From positions 2,604,001 through 2,668,000 of the forward strand of contig OY756143.1 in NCBI GenBank assembly GCA_963576785.1: 64,000 nt of DNA. The letters run 5' to 3'. Positions within the stretch are counted from its first letter, which is position 1, and every line of letters starts with the position of its first letter. Shown here one piece after another: positions 36,367-45,322 of this stretch. Position numbers and translations under genes: made by a program. Origin of the DNA: Chlorophyllum brunneum. Lineage: Eukaryota > Basidiomycota > Agaricomycetes > Agaricales > Agaricaceae. A model generated the notes under the pieces. It saw nothing but the letters and a program-made list of their open reading frames with translations, was not told the DNA's origin and searched no databases.

Positions 36367-36369
<3 letters not shown>
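36015..36369 (-). pseudogene. L3 ORF2 endonuclease segment stranded between L4 and L5
   Basis: This 355-bp piece aligns with the endonuclease N-half of L6 ORF2 (about 59250-59600), minus strand: dense similarity to QEPPWRYLHNIP, SNDGSPLVGGPVHPDW and HKRLKHLRPSVRRD. Alone it looks like an orphan; its ends match the broken ends of L3 across both later insertions. Confidence 0.85.
36356..36369. repeat. Target-site duplication of LINE L5, left copy
   Basis: CAAGGACTGTCTCC precedes the T-tract of L5 and is repeated exactly at 38000-38013. Confidence 0.93.
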
Positions 36370-36398
<29 letters not shown>

Positions 36399-37999
36399 TC
36401 AACAATTTATATAGTGGTGCTCGAATGCAGTCCGCGTGTACATACATACAAAGGCAGAATGTACAGAATGTTCGGAGAAGGGAAAGTAAACTACAAGTAA
36501 ACTAACCCCACGAGACTCGTTGACATCTAGCGCATACACTAGAGAGATGTTTGGTACCTACGATGTTCAGCAGAAAGAGGAAAGAAAGGAATTCGGAAAG
36601 AGAGAGAGTGAGAGAGAGAAATCGATAGAAAAGAAACTATCTACTCATAATCACAAGGGAGAACATCAAACGGTACATAGCGTGTGGGCGGGTATTTACC
36701 CGGGCACCACGGGAGAGATGGAAGTTGAATGAAAGCTATGTAAAATAGTAGACGAGCGAGGGAAGGGGAGATAGAGAAATGAATTGGAAGTCCATAACCG
36801 GAAGAGCAAAAGAAAAAGAAAAAAGAAAAGAAAAGGATCCTATGCAGGCGCAGACCCAAACCTCCTTTGGACTTGATGACGATGTAACGGTGGTATAGAA
36901 CCGGCATGGATACGAGGGCGTTCAAGATCCGGGGGGAAACTGAACGCGGTGGGATTGCGACGCAAGAAGTTGACAAAGGTTTTTATCATGTCGACGCCGA
37001 AGTGATGATCGAAGTTGTTACAACGATACAGGATGTGTGACCACGTTTGCACCATTTGACTGTTGCAGTGGTGGCATGAAAGGTCCTCGTTAGGAAAGAA
37101 TCGTAGTCGATATTCTCCAATTGGGGCATAGCAAAGTATGGTGCGACAGGCTCTTGTGAAGAGTTGGGACTGGTATCCACATTCTCGTATCCATGGACCG
37201 GACTTGATGTGCGACGGTAAGGCGGAGGCCCCATTTGCTCGCACCGGGAGGTGGAGGAAGGAGCTACCACTGTAAGTTTTGAACCCGAACATGGCCTGCC
37301 ATGTGTGGATGGCGCGTTCAGCAGACTTTTTGCGCAGGTAGTCGAGCGAGTTCGGTACTCGGTAATTTCAACCCTGATTAGGCCAGGCAACTGTTTGGAT
37401 CCAGTCGTGTGTGGCTTTTTGTATCCCGTACTTGCATTTCGACGGGGTGTGATAAAACAAAAGGCAGTGTTGGTCTGACTTGCTGAACCAAGCCAGGAGC
37501 GCCTTCGATGTGAGGATAGACTGTCGCTGGCAGGAGTGCGGCAAACAGTTGAGTAGGAGCCAGGAGGCCACGATGGAATCGGTGAACACATGAATGTGTT
37601 CAACCTGGTCATAATCGGCAGTAGCGAGCACCTTGGTAATACCTAAGTACTGTGCTACCAGTTCCGTGTCTGTCGACATGGTTCCTCCGAGCCTCTTCAT
37701 AATAGAGCTCCCGCCGTCAAGATGTCGAATGGTAGCTGCCGCCGTAAACTGGCTGGCAAGTGGATTGGGATTGGGGTGGACCGAGCCGTCCGTACCGATT
37801 GTGATGGATTTTGCGTCCATCGTCGCATTTGTCGTTACATCGTCCCAAAGCGTCTTTGAGAGGTGAGGGTTGTCCCGGTTGAATCCTATGAAAGATATAT
37901 TAGTAGAGAAATGGTCAAGTAACCTACGTCTGGGCCAGAGAGATTTAGAAACGGAATTAAAATGTTCTATATACCGAGTCTCGGGGGTAGGGTGTGAAA
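36370..37999 (-). mobile_element. LINE L5 (minus), 5'-truncated, inserted in L3
   Basis: About 26 T, the family 3' UTR, ORF2 C-terminus and RNase H domain (TIGTDGSVHPNPN, MSTDTELVAQYLG, HVFTDSIVAS). It is cut off just upstream of RNase H at HPTPETRYIEHF. A perfect 14-bp duplication flanks it. A fused ORF (38111-37368) joins L3 ORF2 N-terminus (MNNAPDNQDRPP) to L5 RNase H across the junction; this is an insertion artefact. Confidence 0.93.
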
Positions 38000-38111
38000 C
38001 AAGGACTGTCTCCATCACTCCATACAATCTTCCAACATTGTGAGAGCAGACCTTCAACTCACTCAGGAGTGAGCGAGGAGGCCTGTCTTGATTGTCGGGG
38101 GCATTATTCAT
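38000..38111 (-). pseudogene. L3 ORF2 N-terminus
   Basis: ATG at 38111 begins MNNAPDNQDRPPRSLLSELK, matching the L6 ORF2 start at 59145. The frame runs into the L5 insertion after VMETVL. Confidence 0.8.
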
Positions 38112-38135
38112 TGCGGGGGGTTAGTCTGGCTTTGA

Positions 38136-40310
38136 CTAGCCAGGATGAGGAGAGGGGGGCAACGGGACTCCTTTGTTTGCTCTTAGTTCAAGCGCTTTGT
38201 TGGCATGCCAGTCGTGGTTGAATTGCTTCTTCCAGAACTGACACTTTTGGTCGGTAGCGAGGTGGTCCTTGCCACAGTTGGAGCACATAGCCTTATAAGG
38301 GCATGGTTCTCCAGCGGGGGTAGCTATGATAGGTGGGTCTGCCTTGTCGTTACCCTTGCAGTAGTGGGCGAACAATCGGTGGTTGGCCGTAGAGTGTGGT
38401 CCCTTGCAGTGTGTGCAGGTGAAGAGCCTTGCTTGGCAGTGGACTAGGGGGTGGCCCCATCTGCAGCATTTTCCGCAGAATGGTACTCCCAGATTGGCAG
38501 TGGCCCTCCTGATGTGGAAAAGTCCTCCATAGATGTTGAGGAACTTATCCTCAATTTTGGCGATGTTGGACCCCGCTTTGGAGTCCCAGATCTCGAACCA
38601 TACCGTACAGGTATCCGAGTGCTTGGAGTTGCGACACACTCGTGGCTGCATTGCGAATTGTATGGCATCGGAATGGATCGAATTCCTGATGCTGGTGACC
38701 ATATCGGTCTCTGTGAGGATTTGTCCTCGGAGCATGATGTAACTGATGTCTGTGACTTTCACAAATGATTTGGATTTTGGGAGGGATACGTCGCCCATGG
38801 TGACTCCTCTGAATTTATCTTTGAGCCATGCCTTAACAATGTCTAGCTCCGTGGGGGTCAATACCTCCGAGGTGTGGACCATAAGGCCCAGCTTACCCTG
38901 CAAGGTGGTGATAACCCTCGTCTTGGACTTCTCCGCTATGAGACATGTGTTGAGAGAGTCGATAATAGCCCCAAAATTGGTAACGTTGGGCCCAGTAAGA
39001 AGGGGAATGATCACTTGCTTGCGTGACAGACCATTTAAGGTGGAACGGATAGCACCAACTTTCTTAGCCAGCTTCTTGTTTGCAGGGGAGGAAGAGGAGA
39101 AAGCGGCATCATACATAGCAACTATCTTCTCGTTGGACAATTCCAGGAATTTGCTCGCAAACTCTAAGAGTTTGAGAGGGTCCCGGGTGTTTGAGGAAGG
39201 GGCAGTGGCGGAGGCGATGTCCTTGTTCTTCTTGGCTGCCATTGTGGTGTAGGAAGTTTTCATTCCTTCCTGGGGAATTTTGGCATCCTTGGCGCTAGGC
39301 AGAGATACCAGCGTTTTGGTGGCCTTGGCAGGCACTGTGGGGGTCGTCTTCTTCAACCCAGTGGTAGGGTTAGTCTTTTTAACCCCAGAATTAGCGGTCC
39401 CTGGGTTTGGACTTCTTGGCTTCCGATTTTGACTCTTCTTGTTGTGGGTGATGGTCCTGAACTCCACTTCAGAGATCATCTGAACATCATCATCAGAGAT
39501 ACCCGAATGAGTGACATCATTGCCATCGGTGATATCCGGAGTGACAATGTGTTTGACAACCTCCATGCGGACATTGTCAGGTTTTCGCATGGGACCTTTG
39601 AAGGCCATGCATTGAAGGGCGGAAACGTCTGGCTAGGGGGTTTCCTCAGCACGGACTATAATCTTACCAAAATTTACCCCCATCCAACTGTGGAGGTCGT
39701 TCTTTTCTTTGTCAACCGCCACCTTGAGCCATCCCACTTTCATCAAGGTCTCTGTTAGTTCTGTGAAGGCTCGCCCGAATGCCAGCCCCTTATCGCCACT
39801 CATATTGTACATGCTGCAGGCCTTGACCCATTCAGAGATCTTGCCAACCTCTCTGACAGCATCTTCGTAAAATTCTTCTGGACCATCTTCACGATCCTCT
39901 TTGTTGTCCTCTTCCTCATCTTCAACTTTGACTTTGGGCTTTAGCTCTTCTTCGACTTGCTCAGCCCAGTTCTCTCCCGAGTAGTATTGGTCTCCCTCCG
40001 GCCTTGACCATTTGGAAGCCTGATGGATGGTTCTGTCTCCTTCACCCTGGAGGGGGTTCGAGAGTGTCGGTAGTGTGGACAGCCTGCTGCTGTGGACCAA
40101 CGGGGGAACAGTGTTGCTATAAGCCTGGTCCGTGGGGACAAAAGGCCTAGTCATAGATGGTATCCTAGGAAACAGAACGCCAGGAGGGGGCAGAGCCACA
40201 GAGGCCGCAAAGATGGAGGGGGCTGGAACACGTGGTGTGTTCCCAAAGACTTCCCTATCGCTGTCAGGCGTGGTCTCTCTTGGAGAGAGATTAGAACATA
40301 GCACAGGCAT
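38136..40310 (-). pseudogene. L3 ORF1 (gag-like, three zinc knuckles), one nonsense mutation
   Basis: Two open stretches in the same frame (40310-39633 from ATG, 225 aa; 39608-38136, 490 aa) are separated by TAG and nine codons. In L6 the TAG codon is CAA, so the original product was one protein of about 724 aa. The N-terminal part has a conserved Pro-rich stretch (PAPSIFAASVALPPPGVLFP) and an acidic coiled region (VEDEEEDNKEDREDGPEEF). The C-terminal part has Cys/His knuckles CGKCCRWGHPLVHC, CTHCKGPHSTANH and CSNCGKDHLATDQKC. By analogy with other LINE ORF1/gag proteins it would bind the element RNA. It ends 24 bp before the ORF2 ATG at 38111. Confidence 0.85.
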
Positions 40311-40395
40311 GAAATGTATCCTTTGTACTGTAGACTTGTACTGTATAATTGAGTTTTGTAAATTGATGGTAGTAGTACGAGTCAAAGAAGGGATG

Positions 40396-40409
40396 CCCAC
40401 TTCTATACC
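40396..40409. repeat. Target-site duplication of LINE L3, right copy
   Basis: Exact second copy of CCCACTTCTATACC. Flanking host sequence continues to about 40493. Confidence 0.93.
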
Positions 40410-40493
40410 ACTAATGCCCAACCCTACAAATCACAGTGAACATAGGCCTCTCTGAACCTATTTCTTTGCAAGCTTTAGTTGTTGTCATTTGCA

Positions 40494-41033
40494 CTTACTA
40501 TAGCTGCATTCCATATGACTAGTTCTTCAGTATTATTCATATAATATTTGTTATCAAGACTGTACCCTCTGACTCACATTATGCACCTTTTCCTCATGTA
40601 TTTCATGAGCTGACTGATACTCTGTCACTCTCATTATGCTACTGGACACTGCTAAGCAATTGCAGTGTTTCAAGGGACTCTGATATTACTGACATGATTA
40701 TGCCTCATTATTACTTGTAGGTCTTAGGGTTTGCTACCTGGACATTTAGTATATAAAGCAGTATGTATTTCCCTTATGTTTCTTTAGAACAATCCACTCA
40801 ATTTCTATCTCACTCTTCAACTAACAGCAACTCACTTAGTAACTTCACTGTCTACTAACTACACCTATCAGTAAGTTAGATTATCCATCTGTCACTGTGT
40901 GTTACTGTGCTGGAAAACAGGTTATGGGCCCTGGATTGCCTGCTTCCCATGTGCCATGACTGGCTGCAAGTGGGTTGTAGATAGGCTGATCTGACCAGTC
41001 CTGTAGAGTATAGTCTTTCTAGTTCATCTCTCT
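40494..41033 (+). repeat. LTR-like repeat R1, copy 2
   Basis: Same 540-bp unit as 17629-18165, with GTATATAAAGCAG, LTR end CTGGAAAACA at 40919 and primer site GGTTATGGGCCCTGG at 40920-40934, followed by the shared leader. It is cut at 41033 by the reversed copia LTR. Confidence 0.65.
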
Positions 41034-41606
41034 TGTTGAGGAAATGACCATAACGAGTTGTTTGCTGGGAGCAGCAGTAAATGCAGTGGGAGAGAACATA
41101 GGGTCTACTCACTGAGATAATAAGCTTCTATCTGATATCTGTAGAAAGGTAATTCAGATAGACAGATATTAGTTATGAAACGATCAGTATCAGAGGTAGA
41201 TAAGTCAAAGTTGAGTAGATTGGTATTGGGGTTGTATGGGAGAATGTAGGAAATGATGAAAGAGGTTGTTTGATTGAACAAGATGCAGAACTAGGTCTGC
41301 TACATGGGGTTTATATATATGTTAGAGCATAGACGAGTCATACGACATAAAATACTAGGAATACATAGAATGTTCCTTATGACTCCCATTAACTGCAGCG
41401 TAGTACCTGCGGAGTACTGTGGAATGTAGTATACTAGTCATTAGTACTATGTAGAATAATCTATCAAGTACTTATGACTCTCATCGTATGCAGAGCAACT
41501 CATAGGAAGTTACTATGGATTGAAGTTACTGGAAAGTAATGGATCAGTCTATTATTATCATAATGACCTCATAGTCTATTCCTAGAATATGTCCGAAACT
41601 TCAACA
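41034..41606 (-). repeat. Copia LTR, 3' position (minus)
   Basis: 573 bp, TGTTGAAGTTTCGG to CTCAACA read on the minus strand, with a TATA motif. Near-identical to 22485-23057. Confidence 0.9.
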
Positions 41607-43691
41607 CTCCTCCTTGCTCTGTATTGATGTAGAGTTGTAATCACTCAAACGTCAAGCCAAGGCAAGGTCAGAATAGATTGAATTTAATTTTGTCCAAATT
41701 CTTTGTGAGAATGTCGGCAGGATTTTCTATGCCTTTCACAGAGAATATTTCAATCTTTCCTTCTTCTACCAAGTCACAAATGTAATGGTATTTGATGTCG
41801 ACATGTTTTGATTGTTTTTCTGTTACTGGATTTTTGGCCCAAATATTGAGCCCTCATTATCACCAAAGAGATAAGGAGCCAATGATCAGATACCAATTTC
41901 TTCCAACAAATTGACAGTCTAGACAAGTTGTCAACTGCAATCTGACAAAGCCATATACTCGGCTTTAGTAGAAGATAATGCAACAGTTTTCTGTTTTCTA
42001 CTTAACCAAGTGATAGCTCCACTGGCTAATAAACAGAAATATCCAGTTACAGATTTATGACTAATTGGATTACCAGCCCAATCAGAGTTGGAAAAGGCAT
42101 TAAGACCTTCCATAGAACTTCCGTTATAGGTAATTCTATATTTGTGAGTAGCATTAAGGTACTTTAGCAAATGTAAGCCGGCATTATAATGCATTTTAGT
42201 AGGATTGGTCATATGTTGTGACAACTTAACAGTGGCAAATGCTATGTCAGGCCGACTACCTATCATCAGATACATAACTGATCCTACTAACTGTTGATAC
42301 CTCTTTATGAAGTCAGGTATTGCTTGTCCTGTATTGGATTTGAAGATAAATCCATTTGGTAATGTGATTTCTTCCTTTCCAATTACTTTAAATTGATCAA
42401 GAACTTTTCCTAGATAATCTATTTGGTCTAGGGTGATTGATTGGTTTATAGGATTTTGCAAAATTTTCATGCCAAGAAACTTTTTGGTTGGACAAAGGTC
42501 TTGGCATTCCCATTTCTTCATAAAGAGTGCTCACTTCTCATGTAGAAGTCTAGAGCCTTTGATTCCAACAAACATTGAGTCATCTACATAAACCAGAGCT
42601 ATAATAAGCTCTTTGGTTTCAGGGTCGTAGTAATAATAGACTGCAGCATCTAGTTTGGATTGGACAAATCCTAGGTTGGTCATTGACTTAGTCAATTCCT
42701 TCCACCACTGTCATCCAGATTGCTTTAGTCCATAAATGACTTGGTTTAATTTCCAAACTGTATTACCATGACCTGTATTAAAACCTTTTAAAAGTTCCAT
42801 ATAGAGCTCTTCATCCAGTTTTCCATAGAGATAAGCAGTTTTAACATCTAAATTGAGCATCTCCCAATTGTTGAGGGCAGCGACTGCAAATATGAGTTGT
42901 GTTGTCTCATAACAGACTACTGGTGAAAATAGTTTATCGTAATCAATTCCCTCTATCTGAGAGAATCCTTTTGCTACTAGTCAAGCACAGTGTTGACCAT
43001 CTGATTTGGGTGTGAAGATCCATCTATTTTTGACTGCTTTTCTTCCAGGCAGAAGTTTAGCTAAGTCATAAACATGTCTTTCTCTGAGTGAATTTAACTC
43101 TTCTAAGCATGCTTTCCACCATTTAGATTTCTCTTCTGATGGTAGTCAATCTAGATCCTTGAAAGAAATAGGAACTAATGGTGATTTGACATTTTGAGCA
43201 CACAAATAATCGATCATCCCTACTCCTCCTTCTCTGCATAAGTCTTCTAATGTAGAAGCTTTGTGCTGAGAATGTCTATCAATTATTCCAGTTTTGGAGG
43301 CCTCTGATTGAATTTGTCTAACAAGTCTACTTATAGAACTTGTCAACTTCAACTTAGGAGGTTGGAACATCTCATAGTCCTGGAGAATTTTGGTCGGATG
43401 CTTTGTAGAACCATAGAAGTTTCCTGGACATTCAGGTACTTTTCTGGTTCTTTGCAGTCTCTGAGGTATTTCAGGAACTGGTATTTGATCCGAGTGATCT
43501 CGTAGTACAGAAGAACCAGCATACTGATCATCTTCGACAGGAGTATAGGGTATAAACAGTTGTACATCCGGATCATCTCTTTGAGAAGGTGGATGATTCA
43601 AACCTTCAGGGTGATTAGGTGGATCAGCATATGATAATCCATCACTGTCATTGTCTTCTGGTGTTTGTGCTTCTCTTGGTGGAAAGAGAAT
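41607..43691 (-). pseudogene. Copia pol, linker to RNase H
   Basis: 43724-43146 is the linker after integrase (DDPDVQLFIPYTPVEDDQYA, PECPGNFYGSTKHP). RT follows in broken frames (about 43140-42520), and 42521-41931 is the RT end and RNase H (LMIGSRPDIAFATVKLSQHM, SSTKAEYMALSDC). The active-site region of RT is only readable with corrections. The pol frame stops at SDCS, the same lesion as in the 21570-22420 copy. Confidence 0.8.
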
Positions 43692-43696
43692 GTTTT
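43692..43696. repeat. Target-site duplication of the gypsy element, left
   Basis: GTTTT directly precedes the LTR at 43697 and is repeated at 50139-50143 directly after the right LTR. Confidence 0.92.
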
Positions 43697-43861
43697 TGTT
43701 ACGAACTATAGATAGACCGTTCATTCCTATCTTGCGCCCGTTACCTCGTGTACCCTCACACCTGTTTCACGCCTTGTTCCATCTCCTGTTTCATCCCTAA
43801 AGGCTATGCCTCCTATCTGACTCGTCTACTCGTCTCCCTTATTATTAGCCACTACTATTAG

Positions 43862-43869
43862 TATATAAA
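43862..43869 (+). promoter_or_regulatory. TATA box of the gypsy LTR
   Basis: TATATAAA lies 34 bp before ACACTTTACCAA, the sequence that complements the primer site. The spacing fits a transcript beginning at about 43896. Confidence 0.75.
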
Positions 43870-43895
43870 GTGTAGTAATACTTGATGTATTCCTT

Positions 43896-43907
43896 ACACT
43901 TTACCAA
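43896..43907 (+). other. Predicted self-primer (5' end of element transcript)
   Basis: ACACTTTACCAA in the LTR is the exact reverse complement of the primer-binding site at 43992-44003. In Tf1/sushi-type elements the 5' end of the mRNA folds back on the primer site and is cleaved to prime reverse transcription; this arrangement predicts the same. Confidence 0.7.
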
Positions 43908-43991
43908 TCGTATCATCCCTTCTTCCTTTCTCTACTTCCTTCCCTTTATCCAAAGGCTTGCAACCTGAGTCAGAGACTAAGGTCGTAACAT

Positions 43992-44003
43992 TTGGTAAAG
44001 TGT
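43992..44003 (+). other. Primer-binding site, self-complementary
   Basis: TTGGTAAAGTGT starts one base after the 5' LTR, the usual place for a primer site. It has 12 of 12 complementarity to the LTR segment at 43896-43907. Confidence 0.75.
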
Positions 44004-44083
44004 CATTCAACTCACCTTGCAAGAGAGGTGCCACTATTCGTAGCTAGGCTTGGAATAATAGCCTCCGACCAGGACAACAGTAT

Positions 44084-45322
44084 ATGCGCAACAGTAGCTC
44101 ATTGAGAACACTGAGAAGACACAGACCTCCGAGACCAACTGACATCCAGGGTTCACCTATAGCAACAGGATCTAAACAATCAACCGAATCAGAAATCCCT
44201 GAAGGCCTTAAACGGCAGAAATCCGAACACAGCGTAGATGAAAGTACAGCTCTATTCGAAACCGAATTCGACATAGAAGTCGCCGAGAACACATCCGATA
44301 TAGATATCGCCGAGACCTACGAGAAAGAATCCGAGTACAGCACAGACGAAGAACCAGCTCCATTGGAAGAAGAAATCGACACAGAAGTCGCCGACGCCCC
44401 AGCCGATATAGAAATCGCCGAGACCCATGAACACAGCGAACCAGAGACAGAACCAGAAATGACAGAAGAAGTCAACGTCCCAAAGAACCTAGCTCCAGAG
44501 CCAGGATATTTTAATGGAGACAGAACCCAATTTGACAATTGGTGGAGAGCAATATCCCTATGGTTAATGTTCAACAAGATAGACGAAGAAGAACAGAAGA
44601 TAGTGGCAATTTTAGCAAGAATGAAAGGAGGACTAGCAGGTCCATATGCCAACACGCAGCTACAAGCCATCCAAAACAAAAAGACACCAGATTGGGATGA
44701 CTTTACAAAGGAAATAGAAGCCACATTTTCCTTGGGAAATAGGAAAGCCATAGCAGAAGGAGAAATCGAGACATTCAAACAAGGAAAGAGGAATACAGCA
44801 GATTTCTTGATCGAGTTCGAAGCACTGAAAGCCCAAGCGGGGACAGACAACACCCACGCAATATTCCTTCTCAAACGCCACACCAGAGCAGATATCATTC
44901 GAACAATAGTAGGCTACCCGACAACCTCCGTCCCAACAACATACACCAAGTGGAAAACCACAATCCTCGCAGTAGGACAAGGATATGAGGCAACGGATAT
45001 CACCCGAGGAGATATCAGAACTACAACCGGAGTTACTTATGGAGGTAGAGGACAACCCATGGAGATAGGAAGACAAAAAGCAGACACCGATCAGAATGGG
45101 AAACCGAGGTGCTACAACTGCAACCTCTATGGGCATATCGCCAAATACTGCAGGAAGAAGACGAAAGTCACATACACCAAGATAACGTGTTACAATTGTG
45201 GCAAACAGGGCCACATCTCGAAGAACTGCCGGGCACCCAAGAAAGCACATATTAGAGAGATCAACGAGGAAGATGAACGAGAAATGGAGGAGAAAGAGGA
45301 TTTTGTCGAAGGCTCCGAGTAG
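44084..45322 (+). CDS. gag: Gag polyprotein of the chromovirus
   Basis: 412 aa, uninterrupted, from ATG at 44084, the first in this frame after the primer site. Residues about 40-125 are strongly acidic and contain a tandem duplication of about 37 residues (FDIEVAENTSDIDIAETYEK and IDTEVADAPADIEIAETHEH). The capsid-type core follows (YFNGDRTQFDNWWRAISLWL to LKAQAGTDNTHAIFLLKRHT). Two classical CCHC knuckles lie at the C-terminus (CYNCNLYGHIAKYC, CYNCGKQGHISKNC), which would bind genomic RNA during particle assembly. The last 43 nt overlap the pol frame, which is in the -1 phase relative to gag. Similar sequence, degraded, is present at 54708-55122. Confidence 0.93.
   Translation: MRNSSSLRTLRRHRPPRPTDIQGSPIATGSKQSTESEIPEGLKRQKSEHSVDESTALFETEFDIEVAENTSDIDIAETYEKESEYSTDEEPAPLEEEIDTEVADAPADIEIAETHEHSEPETEPEMTEEVNVPKNLAPEPGYFNGDRTQFDNWWRAISLWLMFNKIDEEEQKIVAILARMKGGLAGPYANTQLQAIQNKKTPDWDDFTKEIEATFSLGNRKAIAEGEIETFKQGKRNTADFLIEFEALKAQAGTDNTHAIFLLKRHTRADIIRTIVGYPTTSVPTTYTKWKTTILAVGQGYEATDITRGDIRTTTGVTYGGRGQPMEIGRQKADTDQNGKPRCYNCNLYGHIAKYCRKKTKVTYTKITCYNCGKQGHISKNCRAPKKAHIREINEEDEREMEEKEDFVEGSE

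Larger units (their letters stand above)
28448..40395 (-). mobile_element. Full-length LINE L3 (Tad1-like), split by L4 and L5
   Basis: The perfect 14-bp duplication at both ends, the T-tract at 28448 and the 5' start (CATCCCTTCTTTGACTCG on the minus strand, shared with L6) define one insertion. Removing L4 (32481-36014) and L5 (36370-37999) leaves about 6.8 kb, the same length as L6. Order on the minus strand: 5' leader, ORF1 (gag-like with zinc knuckles), ORF2 (apurinic-type endonuclease, RT, RNase H, Cys/His finger), 3' UTR with a (CT)-rich tract, poly(A). This matches Tad1-type fungal LINEs. ORF1 has a nonsense mutation and ORF2 has stops and frameshifts. Confidence 0.92.
43697..43990 (+). 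repeat. Gypsy 5' LTR (294 bp)
   Basis: TGTTACGAACTATAG to GACTAAGGTCGTAACA, with inverted ends TGTTAC/GTAACA. It contains the TATA box and the predicted transcript start. Confidence 0.96.

Noticed and set aside
36015..36369. Independent endonuclease gene fragment
   Set aside because: Both ends match the broken ends of L3, so it belongs to L3 ORF2.
37368..38111. 247-aa fusion ORF joining an ORF2 N-terminus to RNase H
   Set aside because: The fusion point is exactly the 5' end of L5 next to its target duplication, so it is an insertion artefact and not a gene.
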